Below, piece by piece: positions 1 through 8,056 of a stretch of DNA of 64,000 nucleotides (within the stretch, counting starts at the first letter, position 1; every line of letters starts with the position of its first letter). The DNA is from Clostridia bacterium (lineage in GTDB: Bacteria; Bacillota; Clostridia; Peptostreptococcales; Anaerovoracaceae). The position numbers were made by a program, and so were the translations under genes. The notes under the pieces are model-generated. The model saw nothing but the letters and a program-made list of their open reading frames with translations. It was not told the origin of the DNA and made no database searches. The stretch is from positions 1 through 64,000 of the forward strand of contig JAUNMH010000009.1 in the NCBI GenBank assembly GCA_030537495.1. Reading direction: 5' to 3'.

Positions 1-56
1 ACATTGGGACATAATCAGTTTCGTTATACTAAGACAATATCACATTTGATACATAC

Positions 57-320
57 TTGATTGCCGGAGTAAGGTTTTACCCTTGCATGAAAGATGATAA
101 AGAGATATACCGCTATGTTTGTTCTGATGGTGTGTTTGAATTTGATGATTTCGGGAGAAAAAAAATCTGTTCAAGCGTGGCGTGGTGCAAAAATGAAGAG
201 GTGGACTTTAGAAAGGCTGAGGTAATCAGCGATGAAAAGCTTTTAGTATATTACACCGGCTTAAAAGGAAATAACAGTTATATGAGAATAGATAAAATTG
301 ATTTAGAAGAAGAGTATTAA
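57..320 (+). CDS. Small hypothetical protein, possibly a gene remnant
   Basis: Up to 87 residues from a TTG codon; stops lie close upstream in the same frame. No clear ribosome site precedes the TTG, so this may be the tail of a decayed larger gene or begin at the internal ATG near base 87. The protein is acidic and soluble, with no signal peptide or membrane segment, and I do not recognise a family. It ends 41 bases before the double-glycine peptide gene on the same strand, so an accessory or immunity role is possible, but nothing in the sequence shows it. Confidence 0.4.
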   Translation: MIAGVRFYPCMKDDKEIYRYVCSDGVFEFDDFGRKKICSSVAWCKNEEVDFRKAEVISDEKLLVYYTGLKGNNSYMRIDKIDLEEEY

Positions 321-361
321 ATATTTATAATTCAAAGTAGACCCGTAGAAAAGAGGAAAGT

Positions 362-601
362 ATGAAAAAGTTAACGATAAAGGAAATGCAAAATGTAAAA
401 GGTGGAGCATCTGTATCCTATAGTGATGTTTGCATAGGTACTTGGGATGCACATAAGAGAAGACACGAGACTACTATCACAGGTTCCCATGCTTCTCTTG
501 TGATTGAAGCAAAACGAGATTTTAATTTGAAATTGGAAAAACATAAAAACTCGGGATCAATGATACATCATACTCACTCGCTTGATCCAGTAGCTATTTA
601 A
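362..601 (+). CDS. Double-glycine leader peptide (bacteriocin-like or signal precursor)
   Basis: A 79-residue precursor. The first 15 residues, MKKLTIKEMQNVKGG, fit the leader cut by C39 peptidases: Leu at -12, Glu at -8, Met at -7, Val at -4 and Gly-Gly at -2/-1. The predicted product is about 64 residues, polar, rich in His, Lys and Arg, with a single Cys, so no disulfide or lanthionine ring is possible within one chain. This is unlike pore-forming class II bacteriocins, which are usually hydrophobic and Gly-rich. RBS GAGGAAAG lies just upstream. The next gene encodes a C39 peptidase exporter, the expected processing and export partner. Whether the peptide kills, signals or binds something is unknown; I do not recognise the core. 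Confidence 0.75.
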   Translation: MKKLTIKEMQNVKGGASVSYSDVCIGTWDAHKRRHETTITGSHASLVIEAKRDFNLKLEKHKNSGSMIHHTHSLDPVAI

Positions 602-647
602 GATTAAATCGGGTCTGCTTTGAACTAATACTGTGAGGAAATGTGAA

Positions 648-2123
648 ATGAAGAAAGTAAGACAGCATGATATAAAAGATTGTGGTGCGGCATGTCTAGC
701 CACAATATTAAGGCATTATAAATCATTTGTTTCCATAATTCAAATTAGAGAATACATGCATGTGGATAAAAACGGAGCTAACATGTATGCACTATGCCAA
801 GCAGCGCAGCATTTTGGGCTGGAAGCAGATGCCTATATAGGTACATTTGAGGAAATAAAGCAGATGATTAAAGAAAAAGAAATTTGCCTTCCGTTAATCT
901 CACACATAGTACTTAATGATATGTACCACTATGTTGTAATAGAAAAAGTAAGTAGCAAGTATGTCTTTATTTTTGATCCAGCGCAAGGAGAACAAAGGTA
1001 CGAGCATGAAAAGTTTAAAGAGGTATTTACAGGGTACTTTGTTACGCTGATTCCGGGAACAAATTTTACTACTGTAAAAAAATCATTGAAAGCATACAAA
1101 AAGTTCCTTGCTATTATCATGATGCAAAAGCCCCTATTTTGTGGAGCATTGTTGCTATCTATAGTATTAGCCGGTCTTTCAATATTATGCTCGTTTTCAT
1201 TTCAAACTATTATAGACAAGTACATCTTAAATGGTGTAAATGTTGCACATGGAGTACCGTTATTATCCGTTGTAAATCTATATCTTGAAAAAGTAGGCTC
1301 AACTTTACCAATGTTAATTGTAGCCGTGTTAATCATTTATTTGCTTCAAAGCACTATCTTTTCCTTGCGCGGAGTGATTATTACGCAAATTTATAAGAAT
1401 TCAAGTAAGTTTTTAATATCCCAGTATTGCAGTACATTAATCAAACTACCTATACCTTTTTTCCATGATCGAGAAACCGGGGAAATCCTATCAAGATATA
1501 ATGATATTGAAGAAATACAGCAAATAATTTCTGGTGTTGGTCTTTCCATAATTATGGATTTAATTATGGCAGTGGCAGGTGCGATTGTTTTATGCTCAAT
1601 TAGTAGTGAATTATTTATAGTTGTTTTAGCATTAACATTATCATATGCAATAATTACTCTTTTTTATATGAGACCAATGAAAAAAGTAAGCAGAGATATC
1701 ATGGAAGCGAATTCTTGTCTGATATCTAGAATGAAAGAAGCTATTGAAGGAATCGAATCAATAAAGAGTTCTTCGGCTGAGATGAAAATGATAGACGATT
1801 TGGAAAAGAAAGCTAATATTTATATTGACAAATCAAAGAGAGGTAGTATATTAGCTGTAACACAGTCTACATTTTTACAACTTAGTGAAAGCATAGGAAG
1901 TGTTATTATATTATGGATTGGTTGTGACTGTATTACAAGAGGAATACTAACATTAGGTGCTTTTATATCCTTTCAAACACTGATGTATTTCTTTATATCT
2001 CCAATAAATAATATGCTTTCAATGCAGCTGGCATTACAACAAGCCATTGTCTCCGCTGATAGACTGAACGACGTTTTAGAAAACAAAACAGAAGATGCAT
2101 TATTCAATGGAACAAAAAGATGA
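648..2123 (+). CDS. C39 peptidase / membrane half of a peptide ABC exporter
   Basis: About 491 residues. The N-terminal ~140 residues form a C39 cysteine peptidase: Gln and Cys of QHDIKDCGAAC, His of MYHYVVI and Asp of FDPAQG. It removes double-glycine leaders on the cytoplasmic face. Residues ~150-470 form a six-helix ABC exporter membrane domain. The usual third part, the ATPase, is missing and is encoded by the next gene, which overlaps by ATGA. I chose ATG at 648 because GAGGAAA sits 6 bases upstream; a GTG at 633 is also in frame. The partner is probably the peptide encoded at 362-601. A family member of normal layout would be ~700 residues in one chain. Confidence 0.9.
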   Translation: MKKVRQHDIKDCGAACLATILRHYKSFVSIIQIREYMHVDKNGANMYALCQAAQHFGLEADAYIGTFEEIKQMIKEKEICLPLISHIVLNDMYHYVVIEKVSSKYVFIFDPAQGEQRYEHEKFKEVFTGYFVTLIPGTNFTTVKKSLKAYKKFLAIIMMQKPLFCGALLLSIVLAGLSILCSFSFQTIIDKYILNGVNVAHGVPLLSVVNLYLEKVGSTLPMLIVAVLIIYLLQSTIFSLRGVIITQIYKNSSKFLISQYCSTLIKLPIPFFHDRETGEILSRYNDIEEIQQIISGVGLSIIMDLIMAVAGAIVLCSISSELFIVVLALTLSYAIITLFYMRPMKKVSRDIMEANSCLISRMKEAIEGIESIKSSSAEMKMIDDLEKKANIYIDKSKRGSILAVTQSTFLQLSESIGSVIILWIGCDCITRGILTLGAFISFQTLMYFFISPINNMLSMQLALQQAIVSADRLNDVLENKTEDALFNGTKR

Positions 2124-2806
2124 CAACAGCCACAGAAGGATATAGGAAGCTTTGTATAGAAAACCTAACTTTTTCTTACGGTTATGGGGAACCGGTTCTA
2201 AAAAACATTTCGCTCTGTGCAAAATCGTCTGAAAAGGTAGCTGTTATGGGGAAGAGTGGATGTGGAAAGACAACATTGTTCCACATTCTTAGTCGTTTGG
2301 AGGATAGATATCAAGGGCGAATAACAATAGATGACGAGGATATTAGGAATTTTGATAAGGCAAGTTGTCGAGAGAATATAATTTATATTCCACAAGACAG
2401 CACTCTTTTTGCTGGAAGTTATAGAGAAAATATATTGATGGGAAGGGAAATAGATGATCAAGAACTTCGTAAGGTAATTGCCGGATGCGAACTTAATGAC
2501 TTGATTTATAGTCATGATAATGGCTTAAAAGCACTCGTTGAGGAAGGCGGCAAAAACCTTTCTGGTGGACAAAGACAAAGGATATCCATCGCAAGGGCAT
2601 TGGTGAGGAAACCGCAGATTTTGCTATTGGATGAAAGTACAAGTCATATTGATGCAGAAACTGAAGACAAAATTTTTAGTTATATAGAAAAAGAATTTCC
2701 TGATACAATAATTTTTTTCTCCACACATAAGGAAAATATTGCAACCTTCTGCGATAAAACCATATACATAGAAAACGGACAAATATTAAGCGTCGAAACG
2801 AGGTGA
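2120..2806 (+). CDS. ATPase half of the split peptide ABC exporter
   Basis: A 228-residue ABC nucleotide-binding domain: Walker A GKSGCGKTT, signature LSGGQRQR, Walker B ILLLDEST, switch His in FFSTHKE. Its N-terminus (IENLTFSYG) matches what follows the membrane domain in one-piece peptidase-containing exporters, so this is the missing third domain of the preceding protein. The start overlaps the upstream stop (ATGA), which suggests translational coupling and a 1:1 ratio. Either a genuine two-gene exporter or the result of a frameshift in an ancestral single gene; both halves look intact. Confidence 0.9.
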   Translation: MTTATEGYRKLCIENLTFSYGYGEPVLKNISLCAKSSEKVAVMGKSGCGKTTLFHILSRLEDRYQGRITIDDEDIRNFDKASCRENIIYIPQDSTLFAGSYRENILMGREIDDQELRKVIAGCELNDLIYSHDNGLKALVEEGGKNLSGGQRQRISIARALVRKPQILLLDESTSHIDAETEDKIFSYIEKEFPDTIIFFSTHKENIATFCDKTIYIENGQILSVETR

Positions 2807-2813
2807 GGAGCAT

Positions 2814-4088
2814 ATGAAAAAAATATTTGCAATTCTTTTGATATTTGTGCTTGCACTATCTGCTTCAGGCTGTAGTGACAACTCATCTGTGGCAAATGGC
2901 GAAACAGGCAAGCTAAGTATATATATGCTGAATGATAGTCAGTATGCTAGGGATGCCATAGCTTGTTATATGGCAGTAGCGCCATATGTTGAAATGGATA
3001 TTGAGGTAGGTGTGCCTGATTATGATACAACGGTTTCAGATGCTTTGAAGAAACTTAATACAAGACTGTTATCAGGAAACGGACCGGATATTATTTTGAT
3101 GGACGATATTCAATTGGAATCATATATTCAGTCTGGACAGCTCATGGATTTGACGGGCATTGTGGAAGAGGCAGAGAATCTGGCTCACGGCGTAGTTGAA
3201 AATACCAAATTCAACGGCAAGGTGTATGCTATTCCTCTTTCCGTAACACTTATGGCTAACATCAAAAGGGCAGACACTTCCGTTGATTTTTCTTCCTTGG
3301 GAAAGTTCAATGAAAGCATAAAGACGGAGCATGCTGTTATTGGAAGTTTTGATCGGCAGGCCGCGCTATGGTATAGAACTCAGATAGAGCCGGAACTTTT
3401 ACAGGAGAGAGAGATTACTGACGAGAAGCTGAGGACATTTTATCAAGATCTTTATGAACAGATGGATATGATATATGGAAATGACAAAGAAAGCCGATTT
3501 GCATCGTTTCAGCAAATAAACCTGCAGGCGGTTTCCGGACTGGTTGCACCCCATGTATTTTTTAAAAAGATTGGGGCTTCCAAAGAGTACATTGACACCT
3601 TATCATATCTGCAAATGTTGTGTTCCATGGGAAATGAATCGGGACTTGATTTCAGCTTTTGCCGTTGGCAGGACAAGGATATGTATATTCCTATGAACAG
3701 AATCGCCATATGCTCGAAAAGCAAGAATTCTGAAGGAGCGGCTGCATTAATAGAATATCTTCTTTCTGAAGAAGGGCAACAGCAGATTGCGAAAAGCACG
3801 GGATGTATTCCGGTGAATAGTAAGGTGCTGCGGTCTGTAATGGAGAATAGTGAAGAAAGAGAATATGTTATCGGAGAAGCGGGTTCGTATAAAGCAAAAC
3901 CATTTACAGAAAAAAATGTAGAGCAAATCTTTGATCTGCTCAATGAAAACAGTTACAGTGTGACGACAGATGGAATGTTAATGGAAATCATTATGCTTGG
4001 AGCGCAGGATTATTTAAACGGTAATCTTTCTCTTGATGCCGCGACGAGACAGACACTGAAAAAGGTGGGGATCTATTTTGCAGAATAA
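2814..4088 (+). CDS. Extracellular solute-binding lipoprotein (sugar-type ABC importer)
   Basis: A 424-residue family 1 extracellular solute-binding protein. The N-terminus is a lipoprotein signal, with hydrophobic residues 5-17 and lipobox SASGC, so Cys20 is probably lipid-anchored on the outer membrane face. GPDIILMDD is the typical family 1 motif. It starts 8 bases after the exporter ATPase gene, with GGTGAGGAG before the ATG, and overlaps the first permease gene, so it is one operon with both systems. Most relatives bind sugars or glycerol phosphate. Because of the neighbours the ligand here could instead be the exported peptide or a derivative, but that is inference. Confidence 0.88.
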   Translation: MKKIFAILLIFVLALSASGCSDNSSVANGETGKLSIYMLNDSQYARDAIACYMAVAPYVEMDIEVGVPDYDTTVSDALKKLNTRLLSGNGPDIILMDDIQLESYIQSGQLMDLTGIVEEAENLAHGVVENTKFNGKVYAIPLSVTLMANIKRADTSVDFSSLGKFNESIKTEHAVIGSFDRQAALWYRTQIEPELLQEREITDEKLRTFYQDLYEQMDMIYGNDKESRFASFQQINLQAVSGLVAPHVFFKKIGASKEYIDTLSYLQMLCSMGNESGLDFSFCRWQDKDMYIPMNRIAICSKSKNSEGAAALIEYLLSEEGQQQIAKSTGCIPVNSKVLRSVMENSEEREYVIGEAGSYKAKPFTEKNVEQIFDLLNENSYSVTTDGMLMEIIMLGAQDYLNGNLSLDAATRQTLKKVGIYFAE

Positions 4089-4923
4089 TAAGAAAGGCTA
4101 TCTGTTTATATTTTTAAGTTTGGCAGGCGTAAGTGTTTTTTTGATGCTACCATACCTGGATATACTAATGAAATCGTTTTCTTCTGTAAGTGGTGGAGAA
4201 GTTATAGGTCTAGATAATTTTAAGCAGGTAATTCAAAATGAGGCGTTTCAAGTTGCAATGAAAAATACCGGGCGTTTTATTATAGTGTGCATACCTCTGC
4301 TGCTCTTATTATCATTGGCTATTTCTATCTACATATATGAAAACCCGCGGCTAGGCAATATGATGAAAACGACTTTTTTGATTCCCATGGCTATTCCGAT
4401 TACATCCGTGGTTTTGATGTGGCGATTTCTGTTCGATGATAAGGGCATTTTGAACGGCATTTTATGTAGTCTAGGCCTCGACACAGTAAGCTGGATGAAC
4501 GGAAGTGCGGCTTTTTGGATTCTTGTGGGCAGTTACATATGGAAAAATCTCGGATATAATATAATATTATGGCTGGCGGCCCTAGCTACAATTGACCCTC
4601 AGGTGCAATCGGCAGCGAAGTTAGATGGGGCAAGCGGGTTTCAGCGTTTGGTTCGAATTACGCTTCCATCTGTCAAAAATGGAACTTTTATAGTTGTTGT
4701 TCTTGCGATACTCAACTCTTTCAAGGTGTTCAGAGAGGTATATCTTGTCGCAGGCGATTACCCGCATGAAAGCATTTATATGATCCAGCATTTGTTTAAT
4801 AACTGGTTCAGAGAGCTCGAGCTGAATAAACTGGCAGCTGGTGCCGTGATCGATTCTGCCGTTTTGATTATACTTATTTTGATTTTGCAGAAATGTTGGA
4901 AAAAAGGAGGCACAAAATTATGA
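4078..4923 (+). CDS. ABC importer permease, MalF/UgpA type
   Basis: A 281-residue membrane protein with six predicted helices. The EAA loop AAKLDGASGFQRLVRITLP (~residues 181-199) docks with the ATPase. The start is TTG at 4078, overlapping the end of the binding-protein gene by 11 bases, with AAGGTGGGG upstream; no better start exists in frame. With the next gene it forms the heterodimeric membrane channel of a carbohydrate-uptake-1 type importer. Confidence 0.88.
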   Translation: MQNNKKGYLFIFLSLAGVSVFLMLPYLDILMKSFSSVSGGEVIGLDNFKQVIQNEAFQVAMKNTGRFIIVCIPLLLLLSLAISIYIYENPRLGNMMKTTFLIPMAIPITSVVLMWRFLFDDKGILNGILCSLGLDTVSWMNGSAAFWILVGSYIWKNLGYNIILWLAALATIDPQVQSAAKLDGASGFQRLVRITLPSVKNGTFIVVVLAILNSFKVFREVYLVAGDYPHESIYMIQHLFNNWFRELELNKLAAGAVIDSAVLIILILILQKCWKKGGTKL

Positions 4924-5762
4924 AAAGCAAAGCAGGCGTTATCTGTGTATCCTTTTTAACATTCATAGTGCTTTATCCGGCACTATTTATTCTCATAGGT
5001 TCTCTTATGGGTGAGGAGGAACTGTCAGGTAATTTAGCTGGAATTTTAGATAGCGGCGTGGATAGTTATGTGTCCTGGTCATTGCTCCCCAAAGAAGGCT
5101 CCGTAGAGTCATACAGACAGCTCTTGCTGTTTGAGCCAGGATTCTTTGTACTGTTTTGGAATACCGTAAAAATATGCGCAGGAGTTATTATAGGACAACT
5201 ACTGATTGCAGTTTCCGCTGCATGGGGATTCGCCATGTATGATTTTCCTTTGAAGAAGTTTCTGTTCATGCTGTACATTATTTTTATGATGTTACCTTTT
5301 CAGGTACTTATGTTACCGGAATATGTTGTGCTTTCCAGGCTTAGGCTAATCGACACTCTTTGGGCCGTTATACTACCCGGAGTTTTTTCAACATTTCCAG
5401 TGTTTATTATTTACAATTTTTTCAAAGGAATTCCAGAGCAAGAGATTGAGGCAGCTCGCCTGGATGGAGCAGGAGAGTTCAGAATTTTTCTCAGCATAGG
5501 AATACCTGCGGGAAGATCTGGAATTGCAGCAGCCATGATTTTGCAGTTCCTTGAGTATTGGAATATTGTTGAACAGCCGATGATATTCATTGACAGTGAA
5601 GAAAAGTTGCCTCTCTCGTTATATTTGCCGAATATCAGTTTGGAGAACGCAGGTATCGCATTTGCGGCAGCCTTTCTGTCATTGGTTCCGTCGGTTTTGA
5701 TCTTTCGATTGGGACAGGAGTCATTGGAAGCTGGCATCACAGCTACAACAGTTAAGAAATAG
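4920..5762 (+). CDS. ABC importer permease, MalG/UgpE type
   Basis: About 280 residues, membrane-embedded, with the EAA loop AARLDGAGEFRIFLSIGIP. ATG at 4920 is the likely start: AAAAGGAGG lies 9 bases upstream and the start overlaps the previous stop by ATGA. An in-frame ATG at 4893 lies before the ribosome site and is rejected. Compared with usual MalG proteins it has a longer first external loop (~residues 25-65). Partner of the permease encoded immediately upstream. Confidence 0.88.
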   Translation: MKSKAGVICVSFLTFIVLYPALFILIGSLMGEEELSGNLAGILDSGVDSYVSWSLLPKEGSVESYRQLLLFEPGFFVLFWNTVKICAGVIIGQLLIAVSAAWGFAMYDFPLKKFLFMLYIIFMMLPFQVLMLPEYVVLSRLRLIDTLWAVILPGVFSTFPVFIIYNFFKGIPEQEIEAARLDGAGEFRIFLSIGIPAGRSGIAAAMILQFLEYWNIVEQPMIFIDSEEKLPLSLYLPNISLENAGIAFAAAFLSLVPSVLIFRLGQESLEAGITATTVKK

Positions 5763-5770
5763 AGGGTAAA

Positions 5771-6139
5771 ATGGAAAAGAAGATTATAGCGAGTATGCTT
5801 TTGTCATTTTTTATTTTGATGATTGTTTTCACTTTTGTTTCGCGAAATACAGCTATTACACTTTTACCAGAGGTAACGACCATGAATCTGGAAGAAGACG
5901 GTTGGATTGCAGAGGGTGCTGTTAGGGAAGACGACACAGGCAGATATTATGTTTTCATACTGACAGAAAAGGAAAGTATTTTGGGAAAAACTGCTGCTGT
6001 GAACAAGCTTCCTGTAGTGATGGAAGAGAAAAGTGATGGTATGGTAAAATTGAAAGATATTTCAAAATATTCAACGTTTGAATTTGTTACTGATGTTTCA
6101 GAAGAGCTTTCTGATGGAGACAGAGTAAGGAGAAAATGA
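5771..6139 (+). CDS. Small single-span membrane protein of unknown function
   Basis: 122 residues. Residues ~4-24 form one membrane helix; the remaining ~95 residues are acidic and β-rich and probably lie outside the membrane. It is sandwiched between the importer permease and ATPase genes with 8- and 1-base gaps, so it is part of that operon. The layout resembles a membrane-anchored accessory or adaptor, but I see no recognised domain such as a HlyD barrel. A partner of the importer or of the C39 exporter are both possible. Confidence 0.7.
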   Translation: MEKKIIASMLLSFFILMIVFTFVSRNTAITLLPEVTTMNLEEDGWIAEGAVREDDTGRYYVFILTEKESILGKTAAVNKLPVVMEEKSDGMVKLKDISKYSTFEFVTDVSEELSDGDRVRRK

Positions 6140-6140
6140 A

Positions 6141-7109
6141 GTGGCAGAGTTGAAAATATCAAACTTATGTAAAACCTATGAGGACACTTTCGAGGCTGTG
6201 GTGAATTTTAACCTTGAGGTTAAAAGCGGCGAGTTTATCGTTATCGTTGGCCCATCCGGCTGCGGAAAGTCAACAACGTTGCGAATGATTGCAGGGCTGG
6301 AACAGACGTCGACTGGAAACATTTTACTGGACGGCATGACAATTGATAATTTGCCACCTCAGAAGAGAGATATTGCAATGATTTTTCAAAATTATGCTCT
6401 ATATGAAAATATGACGGCCTTTGAAAATATCGCATTTCCTTTAAAAGTGAGAGGCCTGAAGAAAACTGAAATCTCATCGAAAGTTATCGCGGTGGCGGAA
6501 ACGCTGAAAATATCAGAATTGTTAAATCGAAAACCGGGTATGCTTTCTGGCGGAGAGAAGCAGAGAGTGGCTATGGGACGTGCTATCGTCCGTGAGCCGA
6601 AGCTTTTTTTGATGGATGAGCCCCTTTCTAATCTGGATGCAAAGATGCGGTTTGCACTGAGGAAGGAAATCAAGCAGTTACAAAGAAGAACTGGTGTTAC
6701 AACTATTTATGTTACACATGATCAGGGAGAGGCGATGGCATTGGCAGACAGAGTAATTGTTATGGATCATGGGAGAATACGGCAGGTAGGAACACCGAGA
6801 GAAATTTATAGCAGCCCGGCTGATCCTTTTGTGGCAGCATTCTTTGGCAGTTTGCCGATGAACCTATGGGAGAAGGATAATCTGATTTGTGGAATCAGAC
6901 CCGAAGATATCTCCCTCTCAAAATCTTTTGTGCATGGCTGGGAAAAAGCAATTCTGCTGACCGGATATTTTAACGGCGTTCAGTGGATTGGTGAAGTTCA
7001 GTGCAAAGAGGGTAGATTTACTGTTTGTTCAGACTGTGAAATGGAGCAGCAACATACGGTTTATATGCACTTCACGGAAGATAAAATTCATCGTTGGCCG
7101 AAGGAATGA
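6141..7109 (+). CDS. ABC importer ATPase, MsmX/UgpC-like
   Basis: 322 residues: Walker A GPSGCGKST, Q-loop FQNYALYENM, signature LSGGEKQR, Walker B LFLMDEP, switch THDQGEAMA. The C-terminal regulatory (TOBE) part is shorter than usual, as MsmX relatives are ~365 residues. Start GTG at 6141 with GTAAGGAG upstream. It energises the two permeases encoded at 4078-5762. Unlike many Firmicutes, where one shared MsmX serves many importers, this importer has its own ATPase. The operon appears to end here; a new promoter follows. Confidence 0.88.
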   Translation: MAELKISNLCKTYEDTFEAVVNFNLEVKSGEFIVIVGPSGCGKSTTLRMIAGLEQTSTGNILLDGMTIDNLPPQKRDIAMIFQNYALYENMTAFENIAFPLKVRGLKKTEISSKVIAVAETLKISELLNRKPGMLSGGEKQRVAMGRAIVREPKLFLMDEPLSNLDAKMRFALRKEIKQLQRRTGVTTIYVTHDQGEAMALADRVIVMDHGRIRQVGTPREIYSSPADPFVAAFFGSLPMNLWEKDNLICGIRPEDISLSKSFVHGWEKAILLTGYFNGVQWIGEVQCKEGRFTVCSDCEMEQQHTVYMHFTEDKIHRWPKE

Positions 7110-7117
7110 AAAGATTC

Positions 7118-7146
7118 TTGAATTATTTATTTTCAGGATGTATTAT
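7118..7146 (+). promoter_or_regulatory. Predicted promoter of the DUF1805 gene
   Basis: TTGAAT at 7118-7123 and TATTAT at 7141-7146 with 17 bases between: a good housekeeping-sigma match 46 bases before the DUF1805 start. Confidence 0.55.
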
Positions 7147-7191
7147 TAAGATATTGAATTTATATATTGAACTGATGGGGAGGGAATGAAA

Positions 7192-7494
7192 ATGACTCAG
7201 ATTGAAGCTTTAAAAGTAAATGGTAAGACTGCTCAGGGAATTAGAATTGTTGCGCCAGGAGGCGAAGGTCATCCTAATATGATCGTGCTTACATGTGATA
7301 AGGGATATGTAATGTGTGGTTATCTTAATGCTGAGGCTGCTGGTAAATTTGGCGATGCTGCTGCAATTGTAGGTGGAGCAACTTTTGAAGAAATCCTAGC
7401 TAATCCTGTTAAGGCTGTTACTGAAGCTGCTGCAGCATTAGGTATTAAGGAAGGTATGACTGGAGCAGAAGCTGTTGTGCTTTTAAGTGAATAA
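7192..7494 (+). CDS. DUF1805 / YunC-like protein
   Basis: About 100 residues; family-typical features are the GYVMCGYL segment near residues 34-41 and the C-terminal LGIKEGMTGAEA segment. The function of the family is not established (known structures show a small α/β fold). I chose ATG at 7192 rather than the in-frame ATG at 7186 because GGGGAGGG at 7177-7184 is only one base from the latter. It has its own promoter and stands alone between the importer operon and the pilus locus. Confidence 0.8.
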   Translation: MTQIEALKVNGKTAQGIRIVAPGGEGHPNMIVLTCDKGYVMCGYLNAEAAGKFGDAAAIVGGATFEEILANPVKAVTEAAAALGIKEGMTGAEAVVLLSE

Positions 7495-7545
7495 TTGAAT
7501 AATTGCTGAAATTTCTGTCTTGTGTCATATATTTACAAAAATGTA

Positions 7546-7574
7546 TTGACATGGGGAAAATAATGTAGTAATAT
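7546..7574 (+). promoter_or_regulatory. Strong predicted promoter of the pilus operon
   Basis: TTGACA at 7546-7551, 17-base spacer, TATA-like TAATAT at 7569-7574. Transcription should start near 7581. A perfect 14-base palindrome, TGTAATTAATTACA (7591-7604), lies just downstream and could be an operator. Confidence 0.65.
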
Positions 7575-7608
7575 TAGTACTGTAAAAAAGTGTAATTAAT
7601 TACAAAAC

Positions 7609-7641
7609 AAAAACACCTGTGAGGAATCATGGGTGTTTTTT
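7609..7641 (+). terminator. Hairpin plus U-run in the pilus operon leader (attenuator-like)
   Basis: AAAAACACC (7609-7617) pairs with GGTGTTTTT (7632-7640), extended inward by TGA/TCA, and the second arm ends in a U-run. It may end the DUF1805 transcript, but it also lies downstream of the TTGACA/TAATAT promoter, so pilus transcripts must pass through it. Confidence 0.6.
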
Positions 7642-7666
7642 CATACCCAAAAATGAGGTGAGGCAA

Positions 7667-8056
7667 ATGAAAAATGCAATTATAGGTGTCTTTGTTAGTA
7701 TTTGCGTACTGCTAACTACGGTAACGATCTTCTCGATTCAAACTAATGCAGGAATCAAGGAGCAGATTGATGTAGCTCTAGATACGGCCATTTACTCGAC
7801 ACAGAGAGTTTTTCACGATGGCAGGTTGAAACCTAAAAGTGATGAGGAATACCTTGAGGAGTTTAATAAAAATCTGAAAGTTTTGATAGGAGACGGGAAA
7901 CGAGATGATGTTGTTTACCAAGTAGATGTGTACGGAATTGACAGGGAAAAAGGACTGCTTGATTTGCAGGTAAGAGCGAAGTACAAGAACATGATTGGGC
8001 AGTGGAGGGAGGTTAAACAAAGAAAAACTATGATTATTGAGGTGATTGACCAATGA
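7667..8056 (+). CDS. Small pilin-like or TadE-like membrane protein
   Basis: About 129 residues: one N-terminal membrane helix (~residues 4-25) followed by a soluble, charged domain. ATG at 7667 has GAGGTGAGG just upstream; the in-frame ATG at 7619 lies inside the terminator-like hairpin and is rejected. First gene of the pilus operon, overlapping the ATPase gene by ATGA. The single helix plus small outer domain resembles TadE/TadF minor pseudopilins, but similarity is too weak to name it. Confidence 0.7.
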   Translation: MKNAIIGVFVSICVLLTTVTIFSIQTNAGIKEQIDVALDTAIYSTQRVFHDGRLKPKSDEEYLEEFNKNLKVLIGDGKRDDVVYQVDVYGIDREKGLLDLQVRAKYKNMIGQWREVKQRKTMIIEVIDQ

